A stretch of DNA of 7,208 nucleotides, taken from the NCBI GenBank assembly GCA_020027305.1, contig JAHRAM010000097.1, positions 1 through 7,208 of the forward strand, read 5' to 3'. The DNA is from Acidimicrobiia bacterium (lineage in GTDB: Bacteria > Actinomycetota > Acidimicrobiia > Acidimicrobiales > Hopanoidiivorantaceae). The translations under genes were made by a program, and so were the position numbers. This document shows, piece by piece, positions 1 to 7,181 of the stretch (position 1 is the stretch's first letter; every line of letters begins with the position of its first letter). The notes under the pieces were generated by a model. It worked only from the letters and a program-made list of their open reading frames with translations. It ran no database searches and was not told the DNA's origin.

Positions 1-1916
1 CATCTTGAAAAGCTGGCAGCCTGGGTGCTGTTTTCGTTTTCTTCTAATCCTTTAAGGAATTCCTTCACATTACTTATTGCAGTCTCATTACTAACAGAAA
101 TATTTTCTCCAGCTTTTGCAACAGAATTAGGTGGCAGGAGTTTTTCGCCGTCAAACCACTTTCCAATTGTTAAGTCTTTCCTGAGTTCAGGGTTCAACTC
201 AAGAATTTGGGAAGCAAGCTCAATCTCAAACCAAGTGGGCTCTGGGTAACGTCCACCAGCTGTAGCATATTGCTTGTTTACAATTTGGCGAGAAAATAGC
301 TCAACAGGGGTAAGCCCTCTCTGCGCCTGCTTTTTGGCGCTGTCTATAATATGTTGATTTACTGAGTCGGTTGCAAAAAATTTAGTACCAACAACTATGG
401 TGGCAGTTGTTATAACTGGAGCTCCTACTGGGGTTAGTGACAAAACTCCAAGTCCAAATTTTGAAGCGACTCGCAAAGTCTCAAAAAATGAAAAAGCAGA
501 CTTTTGCTGCTTTTTGCCACCAAGTGCCAAGGCATAAAACAAGTGGTTGTAGGTTTGAGATACTGCATTAGTGTGGGCTGAAATTAAACGTTGCTTTTTC
601 TCATAGCTCAAGTGCTCGTCAAATTCAACCTTGAGCGCTTGACGCAGATGAAAAATCGTGTGCATGGCAACACTGCCAGAAAAAATAACCATTGCTTTCT
701 CATTTTTCAAAATAGGAGAAAGCATAAGGATGGTTGACTGAGTTGCCATTGGAGTCATTTCAGGTATGAACAAGCTGAGTAATCGTGCCGCCGCAACTTC
801 ATATTGATCGTTTTTGCTTAACTCCCCATAGTTTTGATACATAAATTTTCCAAGACTAGGGAAGGAATCGGCAATCTCTTGACGCACCTTGTAGCTTTCT
901 GCACTGGCTGTTTCCAGATGGGCAATACCACCCTGAAAGAAATCTTTGAAATCAACCCCCAAATCACGCATAAGCCCGCCTTCAATGTGAATATCTGCTA
1001 ATCCGGGATGTGTAAAAAAGCCCAAATAAGCATCGCTATCTTTTTCAATGCCTGAAAATATATTTTTGGTGAGCTCTGTAAGCTCACGATTGCGTTTTCG
1101 CTGAAGCAAGCTCTCTTCTTGGGTCGCCTTAATTGCCAGTTGATTATTTTTGTTCGCCAAAAAGACCCCTGTGTTTGAAAGCAAGCTCGTTGTTAGGTTT
1201 GTTGTGGTACTAAGCATTCCAAGAAGCACAAGCCTGTGGTTTACGTTGGCACTGGAATCTGGTTGCAAAAAATAATTTGAAAAGCTCTTTTCATCATTTA
1301 TCATGGCTAAGCCAAGTGGAAAAAGCTGCCTTGATTTTATTTCTTCATATTCTTGATTGTCAGCATTGAAAATGTCGATATAGAGTCGCCAAAATATTGA
1401 ATTTAATTTTTTCTCTCCTAAGTCATAAATGCTGAAGTCTGGATTCCCAATTGAACGTCTGGCAAGTTCTTGGAGCAACTCTTCAAATTCTTCTTTTGGC
1501 ATCTGGGTTTCAAAATCTTCGCCCGCCCGCTTGGCAGAAGCAAAATAAGATAAGTTAGGAATAGAGTTATAGGGCAAAATAGCAGCATCTTTAAGTTGTT
1601 GAAGCAATTCTTTATTAGATAGGTGTGCAAATTTTTGAGAAGTAGCCATACCCAAAATATTTTCTAAATCAATAGAAGAGTTGGCTCGCTCCATGATTTT
1701 TCTTCGCCATGAAATGTCTTGGCTGTCTGCTCTTAAATCGCTTGCCAGCATCTCTAGCATTTTTTGACAGTAGCTGACATCATAAGAATCTATGAATTCA
1801 CTTTTATAAAGGGTGGAGATCAGGCTGATGCCAGTTGTGCCGATTTTTTGAGAAGTAGAAAGATAAAGTTCCTCCAGCTTTTTTGCTCCTTCTGTTTCAA
1901 TAAATATTTGTTTCAT
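1..1916 (-). CDS. Large helical protein of a type VII secretion locus, 3' end beyond the window
   Basis: I translated this frame by hand: it is open for 638 codons from the ATG at 1916 down to base 1, with no stop, so the C-terminus lies outside the window. The start is one base after the TAA of the ATPase gene (TAA-A-ATG), with no convincing Shine-Dalgarno sequence, which suggests translational coupling. Residues 1-90 (beginning MKQIFIETEGAKKLEELY) look like a helical hairpin with a W-R-R at about 70-72, reminiscent of the N-terminus of WXG-superfamily proteins. Residues 140-460 are largely helical, without signal peptide or recognisable catalytic motif. Residues 487-513 form a hydrophobic, glycine/threonine-rich stretch (FGLGVLSLTPVGAP...) that could be a membrane-inserting or buried segment. 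Position next to the ATPase suggests a large secreted substrate or accessory factor. Some resemblance to the actinobacterial DUF6571 type is possible, but I am not sure of it. The reading frame is certain; the function is not. Confidence 0.88.
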   Translation of the reverse strand, partial: MKQIFIETEGAKKLEELYLSTSQKIGTTGISLISTLYKSEFIDSYDVSYCQKMLEMLASDLRADSQDISWRRKIMERANSSIDLENILGMATSQKFAHLSNKELLQQLKDAAILPYNSIPNLSYFASAKRAGEDFETQMPKEEFEELLQELARRSIGNPDFSIYDLGEKKLNSIFWRLYIDIFNADNQEYEEIKSRQLFPLGLAMINDEKSFSNYFLQPDSSANVNHRLVLLGMLSTTTNLTTSLLSNTGVFLANKNNQLAIKATQEESLLQRKRNRELTELTKNIFSGIEKDSDAYLGFFTHPGLADIHIEGGLMRDLGVDFKDFFQGGIAHLETASAESYKVRQEIADSFPSLGKFMYQNYGELSKNDQYEVAAARLLSLFIPEMTPMATQSTILMLSPILKNEKAMVIFSGSVAMHTIFHLRQALKVEFDEHLSYEKKQRLISAHTNAVSQTYNHLFYALALGGKKQQKSAFSFFETLRVASKFGLGVLSLTPVGAPVITTATIVVGTKFFATDSVNQHIIDSAKKQAQRGLTPVELFSRQIVNKQYATAGGRYPEPTWFEIELASQILELNPELRKDLTIGKWFDGEKLLPPNSVAKAGENISVSNETAISNVKEFLKGLEENENSTQAASFSR

Positions 1917-1917
1917 T

Positions 1918-4900
1918 TTAATTCTGGCTAGTTGTGTTTTGGTTTGGCTGTTGGGAAGGTGAATTGAGTGTTGAGACATTGAATTGATTGGTTGGGGTGG
2001 CAATTTGACACCATAGAGTTTTCTTGTTGCTAACAAACAGAGCACGACCTTTTATTTGACTGCCACCTAATTGGCCCCCATTCATTTGCCCATTCTTCAA
2101 TCTGGCATTTGAAAGTAAGCCGACCCCTAGTAGCTCGCCATCCAATGGGGTTGGGTTGAGCAAAAGTCCAGTCTGGCTACTTTTTATATCATCTAGCCAA
2201 AGGGAAGGTTTATGGAGCAAATCATTTCTGCCAGCTACAAAAACATTCACTTGATAGCTAGCCGTCAATTCTTTTAGCGGAGTGTATTCTAAATAAGATT
2301 CTGCATCATCAATGAACAAAAAGATGTTTTTGTCAGTTGGGCTAGTTGAACTATCCAACTCTTTTGGAGTTTCAGCACAAATTTCAAATATTGGATGATT
2401 AAACAATGGCGAATTGCTTTTGCAGATACAAACAAAAATTGAATTTTGTGTCTTTACATTTTTGTGAGAAGATTCCAAAAGGGTCAAGAGAGCGGTGCTT
2501 TTTCCAGAATTGACATCGCCTGAAATGAGGAAGTGCCTCCTTTGTAAATCAAATGAAACGGTCTCAAGGTTTCTAAAGTTTTCGCTCAGAGCTAACCCAA
2601 ATGGAAGTTTGTCAAAAGTAGGTTCAAAAATAGACCGAGTGGGTTTTCCTTCTTCTAATTCGGCGACTTTAACTTTGGTTGGTAGCCGTTTTAATTTTTG
2701 AGGTGGCATCTTTTTTAATGAATGTGTGTTGCTTGAGTGTGCCTCTTCTGTTCCCATCTCTTTTAACTTTGTGTTATCTATTTTTGCTTCTTGTATATGT
2801 TTTTTAATGAATGCTCTAATATTTTTTATGCTTGCCAGTTTTACTTCTTTTCCACTCTCACCAAGAAGTTCTGTTTCATGGTTGATGGTGCTATTTGCCG
2901 TTTGACTTAAAATGCCAGCCTCAAGGAAATCTGAAGAGGTTCTCATTCCAGAATAAATACGTAAGTATGCTCGCTTTTGGATTCTCCTAGCGCTGTTAGA
3001 AATGTTTGGCATCGTGAAGATGAAATGTGTTTTTGCTGATACCCCGTCATATATAAGTCGGTCAAGTTTTTCAAGGTTTTCAAAATTTTGCTCACTTTCT
3101 AAATCATTCAACAACGTTTCAAGGTCATTTATCAATATAAGCGATTTACAATTTTGAGTTTTATGCGTTAGAGCATTGATTATTTGCGTTCTCATTTCTA
3201 TATCGTTTCTTTTACAAATCGCCACACACTCTGGCAACTTATAAAGCATGTTCATTTCACTATTTTTTATTCCCATTACAAAAAGTTCATCAAAATGTCT
3301 ACTCTTCATACAAAGAAGCGACGCAGACACCCCCCATGTTGTTGACTTAGGGCCTAGCAGTCCAAGGTTTCCAGCATTTGGTTCCCACAAAAGAAGTTCA
3401 AGTTTTTGGTTTTCAGGCATGTCAACAATTCCTATAGGAATGCCAGATGGGTTGGAAGTTAATCCATTAGAGTCAAAAAGCCAATTTTTGCCCTCTAATA
3501 TCTTTGGTGCCTTTGATATTTTTGGTATGACTAATGCTTTTGGCAGGTTGGGCGCAATTGGTTTGTGAGGTGGGTTCAACCTCATTTTTTGATTTGCTCT
3601 TTTTGCAAGTTGAATAATTTTTTCCACATCTGTCTTAGGGTCGCTAGTTTTCTGAGCAGCATTTGCCTTTCTTTCTTTTTTTGATCCTTCTATTTCAGTT
3701 TTAGAGACATTAGCTTTTTGGGCAACATTTGCTAGAAGGTTTTTTAGATTGGGATTGTCAAAAATTGCAATAGGCCCTGACTCTTTCAGTGTGACTGATG
3801 TTGAGCTTGCTGTTTGGAAAGTTTGAACTTGTTCCATTCCAATACGAAAGCATGCTCTACCAGGAACATCGGCTGGCAAAAATGCAGCATCGGTTGTGTT
3901 AATTACATCTATGCTGTCTGATTCACTTTGGGTTCGTAGGCAAATCTTAAAGTTGGTGTTTGCAGAAATGTTTGTGCTAATAATTCCTCCTGGCCTTTGT
4001 GTGGCAAGAATTAAATGAACCCCAAGACTTCGTCCGCGCCTTGCAATTTCTACAAGCGAGTTTAAAAACTCAGGCAACTCTTCAACCATAGAGGCGAATT
4101 CGTCAACGACTATTAAAAGGCGAGGTGGGGGAGACAACAGGAGCTCACTCAAATCTTTTACACCTTGAGCTTTTAGGATTTTTTCACGGCGGGTTAACTC
4201 TGCCCTAAGTGAAATAAGGGCTCTTTCTGCTAGGCGAGGTGCTAGGTCTGTGATTAGCCCAACCGTATGGGGGAGCTTTTCAAATTTATTGAAAGTAGCC
4301 CCGCCCTTGTAATCAATCAATACAAAATTGATGAACTCAGGGCTTGCTTTATGTGCCAGCCCAGCTGTGATGGTTGTTAGCAATTCGCTTTTGCCAGAGC
4401 CAGTGGTACCAGCAATCAATCCATGGGGTCCATCTTTTACTATATCCAAAGTTAAAACTTTAGGTTCCAACTCAGCAGGCATTAATTCGTCTGGCGTTAA
4501 TTCGTTTGACTTCAATTGATTGTGAGGGGTTTTTCCACTTGAGATACAAAGACCAATTGGAACACAAAAGCTAGGCTGCTTCCATATTTCCATTTGGGCA
4601 TCACGACTTATCTCGGGCAGATTTAGAAACGTTCCCAGTTTGACCTCTTTTTCAATTGGAACAACTTGAGCGCCAGAGTCTTTGTATCTCGCCATTCTTT
4701 GAACACATTTTTTGGCGAAGTCTAAATCTATTCCATCAACCTTGAAAGTTTTTGGAAGTTTAGTTTTTTGAATCTCTTCAGTTGCCTGATTGTCTTCAAT
4801 TTGGTGGGTGATTTGTAAATGTCCGTTTTGAGTGTTTGTGTGATTGTCATTTGTTTGGATGGTGTCTATTTGAATAATAAGGTGACAATTTTTGGGAAGC

Positions 4901-6738
4901 CTGCTTTTTGAGTTAGCAAGAATAATTGTGTTTTGCTGTGGCTTCCATAAATTCAGTTCATAGTTGTTGTTTTTAGTTTTTGAATCGTCTTCAAGCAAAT
5001 CAATCAAAACAAGATGGTTTAGAACGTTACTCTTAAAGTGTGGAAGCCATGTTATCCAATCCCAATGTTTGTTGTTTTTGAATGGCCCAAGAAAGTCAAT
5101 ACTCAATTTAGAAGGAGCATTTAGAAAAGCAGCTTGAAGAATCAACCACCTTGAGAAATTTCTTATGATTTCATTATTTTGGACAATATTGTTTTTAGCA
5201 CTCTCATTTAAGACATCGCTATTTAGGTAATCATTGTTTAAGTCATTTCTATTTAAGGTATTGCCACCAAGTGTATTATTGCCAGATATAACCCCAATGA
5301 TTGTATTTTCATCAAACACTATTTCGATTGGAACATTCTCAAGCGGTGGCAGGCTATCTAACGTTTCTATAGCCTCTTGTAAGAATGTTTCCTCTAATAA
5401 TGTTTTATCTAGGGTTTCTAAAGATTGTGCGTTGTTGCTACCATTTTTATTTTCTAGCTTAGGTTGCCAGCCTATGTTGCCAGTTCCAATTGCCAGCTTA
5501 AAACTTTGCTCACTGCTATTCCACAATTTTGCATTTTCAATATCAAAAAGCACTTTGAGTGGGTTGAGTTGATTATTTCTTCTGTTAAAAGTTTCTTCGG
5601 TTTGATATTTTTTAAGGTCGCTCAAAAAAACTTTCATTTCCTTCACAGATTTTTTTCCTAGCTGGATTCGAGAATGTCGCCCTCTAATTTTTGATTCCAA
5701 AAAAGAACCGATGCTCATCACGGGGCTCATTAGGGCAAAGAGTGCCATATAGGGGCTAAATAGCATTGCCATGACCACGCCGAATAATATTGGAGCAAGC
5801 AGAGCAGCCCAACTGAAAGAAATTCGATTTTTCAGAGCTTTTGATTTTTTTGGAACAGCGATTGGTTTGGGTTTGGGCTTTTTTTGTTTTACGTCATTTT
5901 CTAGAGCGGGGTTGAGCAGTATGTGCCCAAAGCCTTTTAGTTTTTTTGGTAAGGGCATTTTAAGAACTGAAAGTTGGGAGTTGCCGACTTTTATAATGTC
6001 ATTAACTTCAACTACACAATTTTTAAATGTATTGTTCCCCAATGTGTTGTTGTCAAATTTTTTGCCTCCAATTTTTCTGTTGGAATCGTCTATGTGAGAA
6101 ATATGCGACACTTCATTTTGACTGTCTAAATCAGAAATTTCAATATTTTTGGTAACACGTTCAAAATCACAGACGCCATTAACATCAAAGGCTTTTACTG
6201 ATATATGTCTTGGTGAAATAGTCGGGCAGTCAAGTTTTAAGTCGGCAAGCGAACTTCTTCCTACCACTATTGGTTTTTTGTCTAGCTCAATCCACTTTCC
6301 AGATTCCAAACCACCAGTCACTGCTAGCACCATCTTTTCATCTATGGTTATGTTTTTATTTATATTTTCTTTGCCCACATTTTTTGGGCTGCTACCTTTA
6401 TCGCTTAAATCAATCTGGCTACCTTCAAATATTTGACATTTATATAAAGGGGTGTCTGGAGGGAAAATTTTTCCATCTATACATAAATGGAAGCCACTCA
6501 CTTCACTGTCTTGGCTGTTGTTGCTTATGTCTTCATATTTATGAGTGTTGCTGCTTTGGGTAGAAGCAGAATCTTGTGACCTAATTATTTCTATTAAATC
6601 CCCTGCTGTTAGTTCCACATTTAAATTTCTGACATTTGAATTGCCAGCACTCAAGTTAAGTGCCCTTTTTGAAATCGATAGCCAGCGAGGGTGGCCGTTG
6701 ATAACAACACGAAGTTTTATTGAGGTTTGAAGTTCCAT
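1918..6738 (-). CDS. EssC/EccC-like type VII secretion ATPase (FHA, two TM helices, FtsK/SpoIIIE domains)
   Basis: This 1606-residue protein is probably the membrane-bound motor of a type VII secretion system, using ATP to export WXG100-type proteins. Residues 1-112 look beta-grasp-like. An FHA domain spans about 137-260, with G160-R161 and S175-x-x-H178. Two membrane helices lie at about 308-326 and 329-346, followed by a basic juxtamembrane stretch. A pre-ATPase domain (D0) covers about 400-650 and contains WDWITWLPH. FtsK domain D1 (about 725-980) is intact: Walker A GTTGSGKS at 777-784, Walker B LLIVVDE at 874-880, ATQRPGG at 912-918. D2 (about 1098-1290) has a degenerate P-loop (GPKSTTWG, 1129-1136). 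D3 (about 1380-1585) keeps Walker A GDVNSGKST (1407-1415) and Walker B FLFIDD (1473-1478). Four pentad-repeat loops and a linker duplication are unusual. The ATG lies 12 bases after the upstream stop without a clear ribosome site. FHA position resembles EssC; D1 wording resembles actinobacterial EccC-like proteins, so I assign no symbol. A plasmid FtsK/TraD role is unlikely. Confidence 0.96.
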   Translation of the reverse strand: MELQTSIKLRVVINGHPRWLSISKRALNLSAGNSNVRNLNVELTAGDLIEIIRSQDSASTQSSNTHKYEDISNNSQDSEVSGFHLCIDGKIFPPDTPLYKCQIFEGSQIDLSDKGSSPKNVGKENINKNITIDEKMVLAVTGGLESGKWIELDKKPIVVGRSSLADLKLDCPTISPRHISVKAFDVNGVCDFERVTKNIEISDLDSQNEVSHISHIDDSNRKIGGKKFDNNTLGNNTFKNCVVEVNDIIKVGNSQLSVLKMPLPKKLKGFGHILLNPALENDVKQKKPKPKPIAVPKKSKALKNRISFSWAALLAPILFGVVMAMLFSPYMALFALMSPVMSIGSFLESKIRGRHSRIQLGKKSVKEMKVFLSDLKKYQTEETFNRRNNQLNPLKVLFDIENAKLWNSSEQSFKLAIGTGNIGWQPKLENKNGSNNAQSLETLDKTLLEETFLQEAIETLDSLPPLENVPIEIVFDENTIIGVISGNNTLGGNTLNRNDLNNDYLNSDVLNESAKNNIVQNNEIIRNFSRWLILQAAFLNAPSKLSIDFLGPFKNNKHWDWITWLPHFKSNVLNHLVLIDLLEDDSKTKNNNYELNLWKPQQNTIILANSKSRLPKNCHLIIQIDTIQTNDNHTNTQNGHLQITHQIEDNQATEEIQKTKLPKTFKVDGIDLDFAKKCVQRMARYKDSGAQVVPIEKEVKLGTFLNLPEISRDAQMEIWKQPSFCVPIGLCISSGKTPHNQLKSNELTPDELMPAELEPKVLTLDIVKDGPHGLIAGTTGSGKSELLTTITAGLAHKASPEFINFVLIDYKGGATFNKFEKLPHTVGLITDLAPRLAERALISLRAELTRREKILKAQGVKDLSELLLSPPPRLLIVVDEFASMVEELPEFLNSLVEIARRGRSLGVHLILATQRPGGIISTNISANTNFKICLRTQSESDSIDVINTTDAAFLPADVPGRACFRIGMEQVQTFQTASSTSVTLKESGPIAIFDNPNLKNLLANVAQKANVSKTEIEGSKKERKANAAQKTSDPKTDVEKIIQLAKRANQKMRLNPPHKPIAPNLPKALVIPKISKAPKILEGKNWLFDSNGLTSNPSGIPIGIVDMPENQKLELLLWEPNAGNLGLLGPKSTTWGVSASLLCMKSRHFDELFVMGIKNSEMNMLYKLPECVAICKRNDIEMRTQIINALTHKTQNCKSLILINDLETLLNDLESEQNFENLEKLDRLIYDGVSAKTHFIFTMPNISNSARRIQKRAYLRIYSGMRTSSDFLEAGILSQTANSTINHETELLGESGKEVKLASIKNIRAFIKKHIQEAKIDNTKLKEMGTEEAHSSNTHSLKKMPPQKLKRLPTKVKVAELEEGKPTRSIFEPTFDKLPFGLALSENFRNLETVSFDLQRRHFLISGDVNSGKSTALLTLLESSHKNVKTQNSIFVCICKSNSPLFNHPIFEICAETPKELDSSTSPTDKNIFLFIDDAESYLEYTPLKELTASYQVNVFVAGRNDLLHKPSLWLDDIKSSQTGLLLNPTPLDGELLGVGLLSNARLKNGQMNGGQLGGSQIKGRALFVSNKKTLWCQIATPTNQFNVSTLNSPSQQPNQNTTSQN
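2038..2112 (-). repeat. Pentad-repeat block 4, near the end of D3
   Basis: ATPase residues 1543-1567 form five pentads, including KNGQM, NGGQL and GGSQI, with Leu, Met or Ile at every fifth position and many Gly and Asn. The block lies between LLLNPTPLDGELLGVG and the final strand ALFVSN of D3. Its residue choice differs from blocks 1-3, but the period is the same. Confidence 0.7.
3601..3732 (-). repeat. Diverged 22-residue tandem duplication in the D1-D2 linker
   Basis: ATPase residues 1003-1024 (starting ANVAQKANVSKTEIE) and 1025-1046 (starting ANAAQKTSDPKTDVE) align without gaps with a 66-base period. In the first fifteen positions nine are identical and others conservative (E/D, I/V); the rest of the unit matches poorly. 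The stretch is rich in Lys, Ala and Glu and probably forms a flexible or helical linker between the active and the degenerate ATPase domains. Confidence 0.6.
4450..4524 (-). repeat. Pentad-repeat block 3, just before the D1 P-loop
   Basis: ATPase residues 739-763 form five pentads, including SNELT and PDELM, with Leu fixed at every fifth position. In the DNA the element ACGAATTAA recurs as GACGAATTAA 15 bases later. It expands the loop between VPIGLCISSG and LDIVKDGPHGLIAG, the two strands that precede the Walker A motif of the catalytic D1 domain. Confidence 0.75.
5191..5280 (-). repeat. Pentad-repeat block 2, in the D0 domain
   Basis: ATPase residues 487-516 hold about five to six consecutive pentads, including GNTLN, RNDLN and SDVLN, with Leu at every fifth position and Asn/Asp just before it. 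The DNA shows a 15-base period with TTAAAT or TTAAAC recurring. The block follows the strand IIGVISG and precedes the helix NFSRWLILQAAFL, where related proteins normally have only a short loop. Confidence 0.8.
6013..6066 (-). repeat. Pentad-repeat block 1, inside the FHA domain
   Basis: ATPase residues 225-242 read with a five-residue period (units such as NNTLG and NNTFK), so the DNA has a 15-base period. The block lies in an insertion of roughly 30 residues between the DLDSQN segment, which corresponds to the usual D-x-x-S-x-N-G-T region of FHA domains, and the last FHA strands (VNDIIKVGNSQLSV). Only two clear units are present. Confidence 0.6.
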
Positions 6739-6750
6739 GGGGGCTACTTT

Positions 6751-7167
6751 CTAAATTTCATTATTTACTAGTTGAAAAAGATTTTGAGCGTTTGTGTTGT
6801 AGATATAGGCATATTTGTTTAGCTCATCTACAATGCTTTGGAGTTTTTGGGTTAGCAGGTTCAACCGAATTGTGTATTTCCCGTTTAGCCGTAATCGGCT
6901 TTGGTGGGCTGCCTTAGACCTCCAGACCGATTCTGTGTGGGATTGTTTTATCTCCAAGAGGCACCTTTGAAGATAGTCCAGCACAGAATGAATTTGAGAA
7001 GCCTCAAACCTAGCTTGTTCTGCCATCGCCTCATACATTCTCGCCCGTGCCAAAATACTGTCGTGGGGGTTAGTTCCCCCAAGAGAACTCGTATTAGAAT
7101 TTGTATTTTGCGTATTAGAATTTATATTTGATGAAGCAAAATTTTTGCTGTTATAATTTTCCATCAT
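6751..7167 (-). CDS. Small WXG100-like helical hairpin protein, candidate secretion substrate
   Basis: The protein has 138 residues from the ATG at 7167; starting at 7200 would give 149. The frame stays open to the window edge, so the start is not proven. I prefer the tandem ATGATG at 7167/7164, which has a GGAGGG 14 bases upstream; the ATG at 7200 has only eight visible bases before it and no such site. Numbered from 7200, residues 14-45 are rich in Asn, Ser and Thr and look disordered. Residues 46-86 form an Ala/Glu/Gln-rich helix, W93-R94-S95 sits at the expected turn, and 96-146 form a second amphipathic helix with regular leucines. This is the WXG100/ESAT-6 architecture with Ser replacing Gly in W-x-G. 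I see no C-terminal YxxxD/E export signal; the tyrosines at 130-134 are followed by Asn and Thr. The gene ends with TAG 12 bases before the ATPase gene, so the two are probably co-transcribed. Assignment to the family rests on pattern and context only. Confidence 0.8.
   Translation of the reverse strand: MMENYNSKNFASSNINSNTQNTNSNTSSLGGTNPHDSILARARMYEAMAEQARFEASQIHSVLDYLQRCLLEIKQSHTESVWRSKAAHQSRLRLNGKYTIRLNLLTQKLQSIVDELNKYAYIYNTNAQNLFQLVNNEI
7090..7123 (-). repeat. 21-base-period direct repeat in the Asn/Ser/Thr-rich N-terminus
   Basis: The 13-base unit CGTATTAGAATTT (plus-strand reading) occurs at 7090-7102 and exactly again at 7111-7123. The period is 21 bases, or seven codons, so the frame is kept and NSNT is encoded twice. 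It lies in the low-complexity extension before the helical hairpin and looks like a recent short duplication. Confidence 0.75.
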
Positions 7168-7181
7168 AGAAAAAACATACA

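Noticed and set aside
25..249. Plus-strand frame whose product looks like a signal peptide (FTLLIAVSLLTEIFSPAFA)
   Set aside because: It lies wholly antisense to the long minus-strand frame, which is open from 1916 to base 1; the hydrophobic look arises from the antisense of codons on that strand, and there is no clear ribosome site.
1418..1630. 70-codon minus-strand frame with a hydrophobic middle
   Set aside because: It overlaps the large coupled gene in another frame of the same strand and has no support of its own.
5191..5280. CRISPR-like or regulatory repeat from the 15-base period
   Set aside because: There are no spacers, the period is exactly five codons, and the reading frame runs through it, so it is a protein-level repeat.
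5771..6097. Plus-strand frame of 108 codons rich in Phe and Gly
   Set aside because: It is the antisense of the ATPase membrane segment and Lys/Pro-rich region, which explains its composition; no start signal is evident.
1918..6738. Reading the ATPase as a chromosome-partition FtsK/SpoIIIE or a conjugation coupling protein
   Set aside because: The FHA domain, two central membrane helices, three tandem ATPase-like domains and the neighbouring hairpin protein fit type VII secretion; there is no gamma DNA-binding domain at the C-terminus.
6720..7131. Two overlapping plus-strand frames across the small gene and the start of the ATPase gene
   Set aside because: They are antisense to the helical hairpin protein, which has clear leucine periodicity and operon spacing; the plus-strand products are Cys/Arg-rich and unstructured.
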